DNA of 29,745 nucleotides from a virus. Positions 21,463-28,916 of this stretch are shown one piece after another. Made by a program: the position numbers and the translations under genes. The first letter of the stretch is position 1; each line of letters opens with the position of its first letter. The notes beneath the pieces are model-generated. The model had not been told where the DNA came from. It saw only the letters and a program-made list of their open reading frames with translations, and did not search any database. The stretch spans positions 1-29,745 of the IMG/VR virus record IMGVR_UViG_3300002144_000846; one strand, 5' to 3'.

Positions 21463-24201
21463 TTATTGCATTCTATAACTACCTGCTACTAAGGCGTTAC
21501 CTACTTTTTGTCCGTCTAATATTACAGTACCACCAGCTTCTACAGCTTTTATTAATCTTTCAAGCAATTGGTTAGTTTTTTCACTATTAAAGACCAATTT
21601 AGGGTCAGATGAACCACCCCCAGTGGGTGAAGAGGTGTTTCCTCCACCACTACCCCCCCCACCTGAACCTTTTAGATTGGTTCCGGCTACAATAGTATCT
21701 TTATCGTTAAAGGATATTGCTCCTTCAGGACTAAACATTGTTCTAGAATATCCTGGTTTTCCTCCTCCAACAGGACCTTGAGTACCATCATTCATGTATT
21801 TTACGGCCATCGCAGCAACTGTTGCTGCTGCTGCTATACCTAAACCAATACCAACTACTGGGATTGCTGCTAGAGATGAAATTGCTCTCATTGCTGCTAT
21901 ACCTACATCTTTTACAAAAGAGGCTGCTTGTAGTGCTTTTTGGGAAAGCATTGCTGCTTTTTCAGCTACCCACCCCGCTGCTTTTTTAGCTTGTAATCCG
22001 ATCCATGCTGCTTTTTCAGCGGCCCAATGAGCTTTCTCTTTTATCCAATCGGTTGCTTTGATAGATTGAAGGGTTACCCAATCTTTAAATACTAGACCTT
22101 GGTAGCGAATATATGTTAAAGCATCACTATTTTTCATTTTATCCCAACCAGCCCCAATTCCTTTAGCTATATTAATAAGTTTCATTGTAGCTAATATACC
22201 TACATAAGCAATAGCAATACCTTTTACGACGTTATGGATTAAATCCACATTTCCATATATTTTCTCACCCTCTGTAGTCATAGTAGTAGTAGTACCTAAC
22301 CACTCAGCTAGAGATTCTGCTGTATCTGCTACTAGATCAAAAATAGGGGCAAATATTAGGTCAACCAGAGGTGTCATTAATTTTTCGATTTTTATCATTG
22401 CATTTTCAAACTTACTCATAGCCTTATTTATTTTATCTAATGCGAGGATTTGTGCTTCATCTTGAGCTGCTCTAGTTTCTTGGGCTGAAGCCATACTTGC
22501 TATTGCGGCTATGCCTTGTTTTTGTAGGTCAACCATATTAACATTTTCAGCTACATTTTCTTTTTGTGTAACCAACATATCAGCCATTTGACCTCTATTC
22601 ATCCCTAAAGCTTTAGCTAATGCTTCTTGTTGGATAACATTCATTTTGGAATAATCGGATGCATTTATTCCTTGATTAGCTAATTCTTCCATTAAACCAA
22701 CGTTATCACCGTTTAGGGCCGCTGTTCTTGCTTTTTCAAGATTTAATTCTTTACCTGTTAATAATTCAGCTTCCATTTCAGCAGCAATAGAGTCTTCAAA
22801 ATTCAAGAGAGATGAAGCAATACCTTCTACCTGGGACATTTCTAAACCTAATTTTTTGGCTTGTGCTACTGCTTTTGTAATACCTGCAGCAGAACCTCCC
22901 ATTGCTAACTTAACATTATTTGAAACTTTACCTACAGCAGTCATTAGAGTTTTCATGCTGGTATTAAGTTTTAGAGTTTTAATGGAATGTTTTGCGGTAT
23001 CAGCCATAGCATTTGCTACTTTACTTACTTCTTGACCGCTTAATTTAGATAAACTTTTAATATCCTTTATACTATCAGCAGACATCCCTGCATATTTATT
23101 TAATGTAATAAAGGTTTTTAATGTTTTATTTGATACTTTCTCAGCACCATCTAATGCACTATACACAGCACCAGCAGCTTGCTTAGCCGCTCCTGTAGTC
23201 ATACCCATAGCACCACCTATTGCTGTTGCTTGTCCGGCTAATTCTTTAGCTTTCGTGCCTGATACTCCTAATTCTCTACCCATTACCATGGTATCATGAC
23301 TCATGGCTCTCATGTGAGCAGCTCCTTCTTTACCTTTAGCTGCTAGTTTTTTCATAAACCCAATAGCCATAGTAATTAAAGCAAGAGGACCCATAGCTAC
23401 TTTTAAAGCCATTCCGAATCCTTTAGCTGCAATTTTCATTTTTGCAAATACTCCTATAGCTTTTTTACCACCATTAGTAGCTTCGTAGGCCATTCTTTTA
23501 GCAGATTCTGAAGCATTAGTAAATACTTTACCTATACCTGACATTCCTAGTTTGCTAAAGGCTTTTCCAAGAGCCTCTCCATTTTTAACCATACGCCCCC
23601 CAGCTTTTTCTAGATTTTTTTGGCGTTTTTCTTGTTCTACTAAGTGAGATACATTTCCGGCATTAGCCTCTTCAGCTTGTTCTATTAATAGAAGTTGTTG
23701 AGCTTCAGCAGTTAGGGTATTGTTAGATATATTTAATTGTTCTTGTTTTTTAGTGACTGTAGCTTCTGCTTGTTTATATAAAGATTCGTCTATTTTTTTC
23801 CCTAAAGCCTTTTGGCTATTCATTTGTGCCAGTTTAGCCTGTGCTTTGATTAAACTATTACTTTGTAAATTATATAAATCAACTTCTTTTTCTAATTCTT
23901 TACCTCCAGCTTTTATTATACCTTGTTTTTGTTTAGCAAGATCATTTTGTAGTTTTTCGTTTTTAGCAATATCTTTTTGTACATCTTTTACAGAGTCATA
24001 CTCTGATTTGAGTGATTTTGTTGCTTTTACCACATCATTAACTGCAGTTGCTGAAAGTTTATCTAATGTGCCTTTTTCCCTCATCGATTTGACTAAAAAA
24101 GACATACTATCATTAATCTGGGATACTAAACTAAGTTGTTCTCCTAAAGCAATATTTGCTTCTTCAATGTTTTGTTTTTGTATTTCTTCTTTAGTAGCCA
24201 T
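21463..24201 (-). CDS. Tail tape measure protein
   Basis: A 912-residue protein whose length sets tail length. Residues 1-215 are a charged coiled coil (Lys, Glu, Gln, Ala). Then come hydrophobic segments near 265-285 (ALKVAMGPLALITMAIGF), 680-700 (GIAIAYVGILATMKL) and 795-825 (Ala/Gly-rich), and a Gly/Ser-rich C-terminal linker (GGGGSGGG). Size, coiled coil plus membrane-like segments, and location between the chaperone gene and baseplate genes all fit a tape measure. At about 0.15 nm per residue it predicts a tail near 137 nm. A late-type promoter lies 15 bases upstream. Confidence 0.9.
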   Translation of the reverse strand: MATKEEIQKQNIEEANIALGEQLSLVSQINDSMSFLVKSMREKGTLDKLSATAVNDVVKATKSLKSEYDSVKDVQKDIAKNEKLQNDLAKQKQGIIKAGGKELEKEVDLYNLQSNSLIKAQAKLAQMNSQKALGKKIDESLYKQAEATVTKKQEQLNISNNTLTAEAQQLLLIEQAEEANAGNVSHLVEQEKRQKNLEKAGGRMVKNGEALGKAFSKLGMSGIGKVFTNASESAKRMAYEATNGGKKAIGVFAKMKIAAKGFGMALKVAMGPLALITMAIGFMKKLAAKGKEGAAHMRAMSHDTMVMGRELGVSGTKAKELAGQATAIGGAMGMTTGAAKQAAGAVYSALDGAEKVSNKTLKTFITLNKYAGMSADSIKDIKSLSKLSGQEVSKVANAMADTAKHSIKTLKLNTSMKTLMTAVGKVSNNVKLAMGGSAAGITKAVAQAKKLGLEMSQVEGIASSLLNFEDSIAAEMEAELLTGKELNLEKARTAALNGDNVGLMEELANQGINASDYSKMNVIQQEALAKALGMNRGQMADMLVTQKENVAENVNMVDLQKQGIAAIASMASAQETRAAQDEAQILALDKINKAMSKFENAMIKIEKLMTPLVDLIFAPIFDLVADTAESLAEWLGTTTTMTTEGEKIYGNVDLIHNVVKGIAIAYVGILATMKLINIAKGIGAGWDKMKNSDALTYIRYQGLVFKDWVTLQSIKATDWIKEKAHWAAEKAAWIGLQAKKAAGWVAEKAAMLSQKALQAASFVKDVGIAAMRAISSLAAIPVVGIGLGIAAAATVAAMAVKYMNDGTQGPVGGGKPGYSRTMFSPEGAISFNDKDTIVAGTNLKGSGGGGSGGGNTSSPTGGGSSDPKLVFNSEKTNQLLERLIKAVEAGGTVILDGQKVGNALVAGSYRMQ

Positions 24202-24216
24202 TAGATATTAGGTATA

Positions 24217-24231
24217 TGTTATAAATATGAA
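24217..24231 (-). promoter_or_regulatory. Late-type promoter for the tape measure gene
   Basis: The minus strand reads TTCATATTTATAACA, directly after a terminator hairpin and 15 bases before the ATG at 24201. Confidence 0.65.
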
Positions 24232-24257
24232 GGGGCACCAAAATATTGATACCCCTT
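24230..24257 (-). terminator. Intrinsic terminator before the tape measure gene
   Basis: A 6-bp stem AAGGGG/CCCCTT (24230-24235 with 24252-24257) has a 16-base loop. On the minus strand CCCCTT runs straight into the late promoter TTCATATTTATAACA. The T tract is short, so termination may be partial. Confidence 0.6.
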
Positions 24258-24267
24258 TATATGTTTA

Positions 24268-24507
24268 CTAAAATTTACTTCTATTGGGGTTAGCCCAATC
24301 TAAGTTTGTATTACCCCCATTTGACCCTTCATGTGATTTTTTTTCAGCATCATTCTTTTGATTAATTGAATCTTGGATGAATTTAAAGGTAGTTTTTCTT
24401 AACCACAAAGGCATATTATATACCGTATCATAATCATATCCTTTTCCGTAATAGATTATCTCGTGGATTTGTTTAAAAAGGTTAAACCTATATTCTTGAG
24501 TCAGGCC
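24268..24507 (-). CDS. Frameshifted C-terminal extension of the tail chaperone/hub-assembly gene
   Basis: This frame is open from 24561 but its upstream part lies inside the 251-residue gene and has no start signal of its own. The meaningful part begins at GGC (24507), just after the seven-T run at 24514-24508. It reads GLTQEYRFNLFKQIHEIIYY and then GKGYDYDTVYNMPLWLRK. Joined to the upstream frame after Phe245 by a +1 (or -2) shift it gives a 324-residue product. The pattern aromatic-rich helix, YGKGYDYDTV, NMPLWLRK looks like a conserved C-terminal domain, so the shift is probably real biology or a one-base homopolymer error. It ends 10 bases before the terminator stem. Confidence 0.75.
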   Translation of the reverse strand, partial: GLTQEYRFNLFKQIHEIIYYGKGYDYDTVYNMPLWLRKTTFKFIQDSINQKNDAEKKSHEGSNGGNTNLDWANPNRSKF

Positions 24508-25243
24508 AAAAAAACTGGACCTCAATGGGCACCGCGACCTCCTCCTCGCCATTTTTACCATCGTAGGTAAAAACCATCATAATATCTGGTTGTGTTAATT
24601 TTAAATGTTGTCTAAAAGATGATGAATCCCGGGCTAGCATATAACCGTCTACAAACTCACGTATTGTTTTTTTGCTATCATCCCCGTCAACCGCAATTAT
24701 TTGGTGTTTTAGACGTGTAGATATGTCAGTAGATGAATTTTTATTAATACGTTTAAGTCCCTTTATTTCGGCTTCAATCGCTTTTTCATCTTTCCCATTT
24801 AGGATTTTATATGTAATTTTATTTTTGGAATGAGGTAATTCATATTCAAACTCATTTACACCTTTAATAATTGAACTTTCATCTAATTCAACAGGTAGTA
24901 ATTCAGCAAGATCAACAATTACTTCTTCACCTTCATAAGTAAATGGATAGTCCTTACCATAACCTAATACACGAGCTGCAACCATAATTGCGTTTTTATC
25001 CCCAATTAATAAATCTGAATAATCAAATTCAGTAACTATTAATGATTGGAGTAATTTATCAATCACAATGCCTTGTTTAACGTAATTTAAATTAGTTAAA
25101 ATATCTTCTTCTCTAGCAGTCATGTATTTCATTTCTATCATACCTGAAGATAATGGGTGGCCTTCTGGATATAGTAATCCTTTAGAGGGTAAGGAAACAT
25201 GTTCCGTAGGGAATTTTGGTTTGGGTTTTTCTTGTTCTTCCAT
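24488..25243 (-). CDS. Tail assembly chaperone / gp26-like hub-assembly protein (zero-frame product)
   Basis: A 251-residue protein. The N-terminus has P-S-K-G-L-L-Y-P (residues 18-25) and a KYMTAREEDILTNLNYVKQG helix, typical of gp26/gp51-type baseplate hub assembly proteins of T4-like phages. It lies between the tube and tape measure genes, where tail assembly chaperones with programmed frameshifts are found in many phages. The zero frame ends VQFFWPDSRI and TAG right after a run of seven T bases (24514-24508). A late-type motif and terminator lie upstream at 25274-25324. I keep both interpretations (chaperone or gp26-like) open; position and the overlap favour a frameshifted chaperone-like gene. 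Confidence 0.78.
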   Translation of the reverse strand: MEEQEKPKPKFPTEHVSLPSKGLLYPEGHPLSSGMIEMKYMTAREEDILTNLNYVKQGIVIDKLLQSLIVTEFDYSDLLIGDKNAIMVAARVLGYGKDYPFTYEGEEVIVDLAELLPVELDESSIIKGVNEFEYELPHSKNKITYKILNGKDEKAIEAEIKGLKRINKNSSTDISTRLKHQIIAVDGDDSKKTIREFVDGYMLARDSSSFRQHLKLTQPDIMMVFTYDGKNGEEEVAVPIEVQFFWPDSRI

Positions 25244-25273
25244 AAATTTTTATTTGTTATAACTTAATTGTTC

Positions 25274-25288
25274 ATATATAAATATGAA
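25274..25288 (-). promoter_or_regulatory. Late-type promoter for the chaperone gene
   Basis: The minus strand reads TTCATATTTATATAT, matching the tape measure copy over its first 12 bases. It lies after a terminator hairpin and 30 bases before the ATG at 25243. Confidence 0.55.
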
Positions 25289-25293
25289 TATAA

Positions 25294-25324
25294 AAAGGGA
25301 GTTTGACATAGCCAAGCTCCCTTT
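25294..25324 (-). terminator. Intrinsic terminator after the tube gene
   Basis: An 8-bp stem AAAGGGAG/CTCCCTTT (25294-25301 with 25317-25324) has a 15-base loop that can pair further (TTGG with TCAA). On the minus strand it is followed by a T tract (CTCCCTTTTTATA). It is 22 bases past the tube gene stop. Confidence 0.8.
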
Positions 25325-25346
25325 AAAAATAATTGCAAAATTGTTA

Positions 25347-25835
25347 TTAGTAATTCAATACACAGTAATCCATACCTATAGTAACTGTTAAGTTTTGTGC
25401 TGCTGCTTCATTATCCCAGTTGTACTCACCAAATTCTGCGGCTTTAATAAAAGCTCCTTTGATAATCCATTCTGAAACAATATCACCTACAGGACCTAAA
25501 ACATCAATAGTTAAATCCTTTTTATAGAAATCACTATAACCATCTCTACCTGTTACAGACTCATGATGTAAACGAACCCATTCCATTACGGCTTGTGCAC
25601 CTGAAGGAGTGATTGGGTCGAACATAGTCATTGTTAAATCATTCCATTTTAATTTACCCTTAATTTTTCGATACGTGTTGATGTGATTAAGAACAATTTC
25701 TTCCTGCGAGAATCCGACGGATGAAATACCCTTAATTGTATACGATGGAACACCGTCAACATACATGATAAATCTATTCTGTACCTTAGGTTCAAAAGCT
25801 GTGAAAAATATTTCGTTTGGATCTATTACTGCCAT
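25347..25835 (-). CDS. Tail tube protein, gp19-like
   Basis: A 162-residue protein, the usual length for the tube of contractile tails. The pattern FEPKVQNRFIMYVDGVPSY, then GFSQEEIVLNHINTYRK and GKLKWNDLTMTMFDPI is typical: a two-sheet beta barrel with an N-terminal FxPK-x-x-NRF motif. The tube stacks as hexamers inside the sheath and carries the DNA. It follows the sheath gene with a 52-base gap that holds a strong late-type promoter, and a terminator lies after its stop, so it can be made in excess as a single-gene transcript. Confidence 0.93.
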   Translation of the reverse strand: MAVIDPNEIFFTAFEPKVQNRFIMYVDGVPSYTIKGISSVGFSQEEIVLNHINTYRKIKGKLKWNDLTMTMFDPITPSGAQAVMEWVRLHHESVTGRDGYSDFYKKDLTIDVLGPVGDIVSEWIIKGAFIKAAEFGEYNWDNEAAAQNLTVTIGMDYCVLNY

Positions 25836-25860
25836 TTTGCTTTATATTATATTGTTATTT

Positions 25861-25876
25861 TGTTATAAATATTAGA
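25861..25876 (-). promoter_or_regulatory. Late-type promoter for the tail tube gene
   Basis: The minus strand reads TCTAATATTTATAACA. It is 25 bases upstream of the ATG at 25835, exactly the same distance as the near-identical copy before the sheath gene. Confidence 0.75.
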
Positions 25877-25887
25877 TTTTTCTTTCT

Positions 25888-27606
25888 TTATGCTGGGAAA
25901 GTTGCTCCAGTTGGTAAAACATTAAAATCTAGGTAAATGAATTCAGCGGTTTTAGTTGGTTGTAAGTAAATTTGACCAATTAATTGGTTTCTATCGATTA
26001 CATCCGCTGTATTATTACTATCATCCATGATTACTTTAAACGCATACAAACCTTGTCTTTGTTGTACTGATTCTAAGTATGGGTTAACTTGACTTAAAAA
26101 TGCATTTCTAGTAGCAATAGTATTTTGTTCGAATACTAAATTATCTGCAACTTGTGAAATATAAGTTTTAAGTTGAATTAATAATCTTCTAACATTTACT
26201 CTATCTAAAGCCGAAGCTCTAGTTTGTAGTGTTTTTTGTCCAAATACTACTACACCTGATCCAGGGAATGAAGCTATTGGGTTTACTTTACCTTGGTACA
26301 ATGTATCTCTGTTTGATTGTGAGAATTTTCTTTCAGGACGTACTACTGTAGCTAATCCACCTCTATTCAAACCTGCAGGTGCAAACCATGCTTCTCCTAC
26401 TCTATCATTATAAGCATAAACTCCTGGAATCATTGTTGAAGCTGGAACCCATACTAATTCTCCGGTTTCTGGGCTTGTCGTTTGTAACCATGGGGCATAA
26501 ACGGCAGCGTAACTGGAATTATATGATGAAGCTTCTGATGTCATAGCATTAATTGTAGCACCATATGTTGAAGCATCTACAATTGCGATTGCATCTCCTC
26601 TTTCTTGTACCATATTAATTAATTTGGTAGTTGTTGAAGGTGCAGTTTCAATCATAATACCAGGTACTGTGATTGAGTTAAATAGATATTCATCTTGATT
26701 TGATAATAAATCAATTGAAGTTGTATAATTAGTATTATTTAAACCTTGAATATTCGCAGCGGTAGTAATTTGCTCATTAAATGCAGCTCCGGCTGTTTCA
26801 AAATAAACTTGACCTGTTGCGTTTTCAAATGAACCACTTGCTACTGCTGGTAAAGATGCTGTATATTCTCCTTTAAAATCTCCATTATTGTCAAAATATT
26901 GAGGAGTTTTGGCATTTACAGCTGAAACATATACGTATCTTGATCTGTTAGGATAAGTACCATTATCTTGAACATATGGTGTTGTATCACTAGTATTAAT
27001 TGATTTGTAACTATCACCTATTACTTTTGAAATATAATTTGGTGCCGTAGGATCTAATGATAAGTTAGCATATGATTCTAATACTGTTTTTGAATCTGTA
27101 GTATCATTACCTCTTCTAACTAATAATGAAAATGTACCTGAAGAAGTGCTAAATCCTGCTACTTCCCATCTTAAATTATCAATTGAACCTGAAACTAAAG
27201 CTCCATTAACTTCTGATCCTGAACTATTCATAATAGCACCTTCACCAAATGTTTTTAATGTAAATGAAGTTGTTACTGGTGCTTCACTACCTGAAATGTT
27301 GGTTGAAGTTGCGCTTGTAAATGATCCCGATACAACTCTAGTTACTAACAGTGTAGTTCCACCATTATTAAAGTAGTTATAAGCTGAATTTGAAGTTAAG
27401 AATTCTTGTTGCAAACTTGCGCTTAAGAAAGTTGTTCCGAATGCTTGAGTATATTCACTATATGAAGTTACTAAAGTTGGGATTCCAACTGGACCTTTAA
27501 CTGTTGGGCCTATAATAGCCGCACCTGCTTGAATTGGTTGAGCGGTTATTGCTGAAAGATCGTTCTCTCTAGCTAATACACCTGGGGATAATAATGTTTC
27601 TGCCAT
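25888..27606 (-). CDS. Tail sheath protein
   Basis: A 572-residue contractile sheath subunit. The N-terminus (ETLLSPGVLARENDLS) and the first domain motif GPTVKGPVGIPTLVTSYSEY followed by FG match the sheath family. The C-terminus (AEFIYLDFNVLPTGATF) matches the strand that is exchanged between neighbouring subunits. Variable Ser/Thr-rich insert domains fill about residues 95-300. It polymerises around the tube and contracts at injection. It is followed by the tube gene, as in T4-like phages, and preceded by a strong late-type promoter. This gene makes the myovirus assignment firm. Confidence 0.95.
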   Translation of the reverse strand: MAETLLSPGVLARENDLSAITAQPIQAGAAIIGPTVKGPVGIPTLVTSYSEYTQAFGTTFLSASLQQEFLTSNSAYNYFNNGGTTLLVTRVVSGSFTSATSTNISGSEAPVTTSFTLKTFGEGAIMNSSGSEVNGALVSGSIDNLRWEVAGFSTSSGTFSLLVRRGNDTTDSKTVLESYANLSLDPTAPNYISKVIGDSYKSINTSDTTPYVQDNGTYPNRSRYVYVSAVNAKTPQYFDNNGDFKGEYTASLPAVASGSFENATGQVYFETAGAAFNEQITTAANIQGLNNTNYTTSIDLLSNQDEYLFNSITVPGIMIETAPSTTTKLINMVQERGDAIAIVDASTYGATINAMTSEASSYNSSYAAVYAPWLQTTSPETGELVWVPASTMIPGVYAYNDRVGEAWFAPAGLNRGGLATVVRPERKFSQSNRDTLYQGKVNPIASFPGSGVVVFGQKTLQTRASALDRVNVRRLLIQLKTYISQVADNLVFEQNTIATRNAFLSQVNPYLESVQQRQGLYAFKVIMDDSNNTADVIDRNQLIGQIYLQPTKTAEFIYLDFNVLPTGATFPA

Positions 27607-27631
27607 TTTATTTTGAGTTATAAATGTGTTT

Positions 27632-27647
27632 TGTTATACATATTAGA
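27632..27647 (-). promoter_or_regulatory. Late-type promoter for the tail sheath gene
   Basis: The minus strand reads TCTAATATGTATAACA, one base different from the tube-gene copy, and is 25 bases upstream of the ATG at 27606. The rest of the gap to 27719 is AT-rich with no other clear element. Confidence 0.75.
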
Positions 27648-27719
27648 TTTTTTATCAAAATTTAAAACTATTATGATAATTCATTTAATTTTATTCCACA
27701 ATACATATGACATGGTTAG

Positions 27720-28916
27720 TTAAAAACATAATATATTTTGAATTGATTTTAAAACTTGACTAGGTTTTATTGATTTAGTACATTCAAAATGTCTTGGTGT
27801 GTCTTTATGATCCGGGCACCATTCCCAATCTCCAGGGTTTAACCACTCACGATTAAAACATCCAGTACAATTGCCTTCAGGTGTTGCTACTCGTTCACAA
27901 TCTTCAAATTCAGTATAAGATTCACTAAAACCTGAAATTAATACTACTGGGGTGTTTATAGCCCAGGCTAACCAAGATAATCCGCTACCTACACCTATAA
28001 AAGCTTCGGCATGTTTAATTTGATTCATTCTAGTTTCAATAGGAAAGTCACCTGTCTCATTAACCACATTTAACAATGTACCCCCTAGTTTTGAATCATG
28101 CCATTCATCATTTAAAGGTTCTTGAGTAATCATCATTACTTTATAACCTTTTACATTTAAAGTATCAATTATTTTCTGCCAACCCCCTGGGTAATTCCAA
28201 TACTTAGCATGTGCCGAAGCGTGTGGTGCTATTACAACGTACTTTTCTTCTATTGGACGTCCCTCATCTTGAAAGTCTAAAATTGGTTTAATTTCATTAT
28301 AATTTAAACCTAAAATTTTAGTAGATGTTTCTTGTAGAGGTAGTGGTTTAAAATCACAAGGTATCCTTTGAGAATTAAAAGTTTTATCATCATTGTAAAA
28401 CCATCCTAAACCATACATAGCATATAAATCTGGAACTGATTCACCTGGGGTTGTAAATTCTAATTCTGAGTATTTTGATTCAAACCATTTATTTTTAAAT
28501 GTAGAAACTACAACATGACAATTCCATTTTTTTCTAAATTCCTCAACATATGGAAACCAAGCTAAGGTATCACCAATGGCATCTGAATCTAAATGGATAT
28601 AAACACGTTTATCTTTAGGGTTGTATTGGTGTTCAAATACCAACTCATTAGTAGATAAATCATAAACTTTTATACCCCAACGAATAAAATATTTATCATT
28701 AGTTCTAGTCCACATATTATTACTAATAATAGTATTATGAATAACTTTATTAGTATCTAAATTTTCTATTAAAACTTTATATTGTTTATCCTGTTTACCT
28801 AAGATTTCAATAAATGCTCCTTCAATAAAATTAACATTAAATGTATTAGAAGGTACCTTAATAGGTAAATTAAGGTTTTTAATTGAGTTATATGTATTAA
28901 TTAATTCTTGTTTCAT
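27720..28916 (-). CDS. Heptosyltransferase-like glycosyltransferase with iron-finger Cys motif (TibC/autotransporter-heptosyltransferase type)
   Basis: A 398-residue GT-B type enzyme. It has an N-terminal beta domain (to about residue 95), then the GT9-like first Rossmann half with HLDSDAIGDTLAWFPYVEEF and HVVVSTFK. The second half has APHASAHAKYWNYPGGW and the donor-site GVGSGLSWLAWAINTPVVLISG. Near the C-terminus is a Cys cluster Cys340, C350-x2-C353, Cys367 and Cys379. This is the hallmark of the autotransporter strand-loop-strand O-heptosyltransferases (TibC, Aah), where it binds iron. It is a cytoplasmic protein glycosyltransferase by family. Its ATG overlaps the stop of the upstream glycosyltransferase (ATGA), so they are coupled. 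The likely substrate is a phage virion protein, but this is inference. Confidence 0.82.
   Translation of the reverse strand: MKQELINTYNSIKNLNLPIKVPSNTFNVNFIEGAFIEILGKQDKQYKVLIENLDTNKVIHNTIISNNMWTRTNDKYFIRWGIKVYDLSTNELVFEHQYNPKDKRVYIHLDSDAIGDTLAWFPYVEEFRKKWNCHVVVSTFKNKWFESKYSELEFTTPGESVPDLYAMYGLGWFYNDDKTFNSQRIPCDFKPLPLQETSTKILGLNYNEIKPILDFQDEGRPIEEKYVVIAPHASAHAKYWNYPGGWQKIIDTLNVKGYKVMMITQEPLNDEWHDSKLGGTLLNVVNETGDFPIETRMNQIKHAEAFIGVGSGLSWLAWAINTPVVLISGFSESYTEFEDCERVATPEGNCTGCFNREWLNPGDWEWCPDHKDTPRHFECTKSIKPSQVLKSIQNILCF

Noticed and set aside
24508-24561. An independent small gene starting at 24561 (MVKMARRR)
   Set aside because: The first 18 codons lie inside the 251-residue gene, have no leader or promoter, and read as an out-of-frame shadow; only the part after the T run looks like real protein.
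25860-25880. T4 late promoter box TATAAATA on the plus strand
   Set aside because: The plus-strand TATAAATA at 25864 and 24220 points away from the genes; the motif conserved among copies reads TAATATnTATAACA on the minus strand.
27648-27719. A second late-type motif (CATATGTATTG) in the gap after the heptosyltransferase gene
   Set aside because: It matches only the left half of the motif, and a much better copy lies nearer the sheath start.
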